Below, in pieces: positions 6,042-6,486 of a stretch of DNA of 6,486 nucleotides. This DNA comes from Ruminococcaceae bacterium UBA794. GTDB taxonomy: Bacteria > Bacillota > Clostridia > Oscillospirales > Ruminococcaceae. The notes below the pieces were generated by a model. That model did no database searches. It was not told where the DNA came from and saw only the letters and a list, made by a program, of their open reading frames with translations. The first letter of the stretch is position 1; every line of letters starts with the position of its first letter. Location: the NCBI GenBank assembly GCA_002304735.1, contig DBIU01000061.1:3815-10300 (forward strand), given 5' to 3'. The translations under genes and the position numbers were made by a program.

Positions 6042-6048
6042 ATGCCCG

Positions 6049-6079
6049 CGAGCGGCTAATTCACAAAATCTGCCGCTCG
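6049..6079. other. Hairpin in the gene-poor stretch
   Basis: CGAGCGGC (6049-6056) and GCCGCTCG (6072-6079) form a perfect 8-bp GC-rich stem with a 15-base AT-rich loop. No T-run follows. Function unknown. Confidence 0.55.
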
Positions 6080-6111
6080 TCCTCAACCCGCATTAATAAA
6101 GGGCTGAGGAC
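6079..6111. other. Second hairpin, possibly a weak terminator
   Basis: GTCCTCA (6079-6085) pairs with TGAGGAC (6105-6111). An inner CCC/GGG pair (6087-6089/6101-6103) follows across one A-C mismatch, with an 11-base loop. The following TTCTTATTTAT is T-rich but interrupted, so a terminator role is uncertain. Confidence 0.5.
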
Positions 6112-6181
6112 TTCTTATTTATCTCAAAAGATAATTCACACTTGACGAGTTTCGCCTTGTTTTTGCGCGTTTTTTCGCGTT

Positions 6182-6205
6182 GATGGGGGTCAAGATGGGT
6201 GTCAA
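6182..6205. repeat. 12-bp tandem duplication
   Basis: GATGGGGGTCAA (6182-6193) is followed directly by GATGGGTGTCAA (6194-6205), one mismatch in 12. Shorter CAAACTAT direct repeats follow at 6203-6210 and 6235-6242. One frame across the duplication reads MGVKMGVK and ends at a nearby stop, which could be the decayed tail of a gene. Confidence 0.65.
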
Positions 6206-6303
6206 ACTATTCCTTTGAAAACTAGTTATGTGAACAAACTATCAAAAAAGCGCCCCTAGCAAAATAAACAAACTTTAATCTTCCATCTTGTTGAATTTAA
6301 CCA

Positions 6304-6332
6304 TTGACAATAAATGTAAAAAGGGATATAAT
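6304..6332 (+). promoter_or_regulatory. Consensus promoter of the candidate noncoding RNA
   Basis: A perfect TTGACA (6304-6309), a 17-base spacer, and a perfect TATAAT (6327-6332). The predicted start falls at about 6339-6340, with no ribosome binding site or sizeable reading frame after it inside the window. Confidence 0.88.
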
Positions 6333-6338
6333 GAACGC

Positions 6339-6480
6339 ATAGTGAGATTTTACCATATGTAGAAAAGCGCGAGTAGGAGAAATCCTGCCCGCGCTTTTCT
6401 TTTGCTGCAAATCTTCAAAAATGACTGACGTTAATATCCCTTAGACGTTCCCCGAAAGCGGAAGGTTAAAATCTCACAAT
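6339..6480 (+). ncRNA. Candidate structured noncoding RNA of unknown family
   Basis: The 5' segment 6339-6352 pairs with 6467-6480: 11 continuous pairs (GTGAGATTTTA with TAAAATCTCAC), then an A-A mismatch and two outer pairs. Inward, CC (6353-6354) pairs with GG (6464-6465) past a bulged T. Inside, AGAAAAGCGCG (6361-6371) pairs with CGCGCTTTTCT (6390-6400), capped by AGGA-GAAA-TCCT, a GNRA tetraloop. A smaller hairpin with another GAAA loop lies near 6448-6463. Bases 6401-6447 look mostly unpaired. The consensus promoter places the start on the first base of the closing stem, as in 6S RNA or other end-paired RNAs. The length (about 142) is short for 6S and I do not recognise the family. The inner hairpin followed by TTTT could instead act as a terminator or attenuator of a shorter leader. 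The 3' end and any downstream gene lie beyond the window. Confidence 0.6.
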
Positions 6481-6486
6481 CTCAAA

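Larger units (their letters stand above)
6025..6261. repeat. 11-bp long-range inverted repeat sharing the terminator arm
   Basis: TGCTAGGGGCG (6025-6035, right arm of the tRNA terminator) recurs as its exact complement CGCCCCTAGCA at 6251-6261. The distal copy pairs perfectly with the right arm, whereas the terminator's own left arm has one wobble. Confidence 0.6.
5967..6338. other. Gene-poor stretch between tRNA-Gly and the candidate RNA
   Basis: About 370 bases with no credible protein gene: possible frames are under 70 codons, lack ribosome binding sites, or start inside the tRNA. It holds two tRNA-proximal hairpins, two further hairpins, a 12-bp tandem duplication, an 11-bp long-range inverted repeat, and the promoter of the candidate RNA. 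It is more AT-rich on its right side. The region downstream of a tRNA is a common integration site, but no copy of the tRNA 3' end is visible here. Confidence 0.6.

Noticed and set aside
5936..6145. Plus-strand 69-codon frame after the membrane protein
   Set aside because: It starts inside the tRNA and runs through the terminator hairpin, so it is not a gene.
6339..6480. Classical riboswitch, tmRNA or SRP RNA at the right edge
   Set aside because: I find none of the conserved core sequences of the common riboswitch classes, nor the tmRNA ends or the SRP domain IV loop.
5967..6486. CRISPR array or attachment-site duplication of the tRNA 3' end
   Set aside because: No regularly spaced repeats with spacers exist, and no copy of the tRNA 3' end is found after 5966.

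Overview
The window looks like chromosomal DNA from an endospore-forming Firmicute, most likely an uncultured Clostridia lineage. The evidence is the head of a spoIIIA operon, GGAGG-type ribosome binding sites on every gene, repeated TTGACA-17-TATAAT promoters, a tRNA with encoded CCA, and GC- and CpG-rich codons. Genus cannot be set from this window.

Layout. Positions 1-1317 (minus strand) hold spoIIIAB, cut by the window edge, and spoIIIAA. These are the first two genes of the engulfment-stage sporulation secretion complex and overlap by ATGA. A strong terminator (1383-1414) separates them from an elongation factor G paralogue (1435-3444, minus). Across a 193-bp divergent control region lies a plus-strand HD-domain tRNA nucleotidyltransferase of the CCA/poly(A) family (3638-5140). 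A small four-helix membrane protein resembling DUF2975 follows (5247-5831), with its own promoter preceded by two identical 13-bp repeats. A consensus promoter then drives tRNA-Gly(CCC) (5893-5966). The last 520 bases contain no convincing protein gene. They hold hairpins, a terminator, a 12-bp tandem duplication and, at the right edge, a consensus promoter whose predicted start falls on the first base of a 14-bp terminal stem. This is a good candidate for a structured noncoding RNA (about 6339-6480).

How the parts relate. The central divergent pair both belong to translation-related families, and both have lost residues that are normally diagnostic. The EF-G paralogue has TCME in place of NKxD and Gln in place of the switch II His. 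The nucleotidyltransferase has SKxxR in place of EDxxR, plus other changes. Their promoters are near mirror images, sharing a 10-bp sequence that runs into each -35 box, which suggests common control. These two points and the edge RNA are the most interesting features. Nothing in the window amounts to a proven new system.
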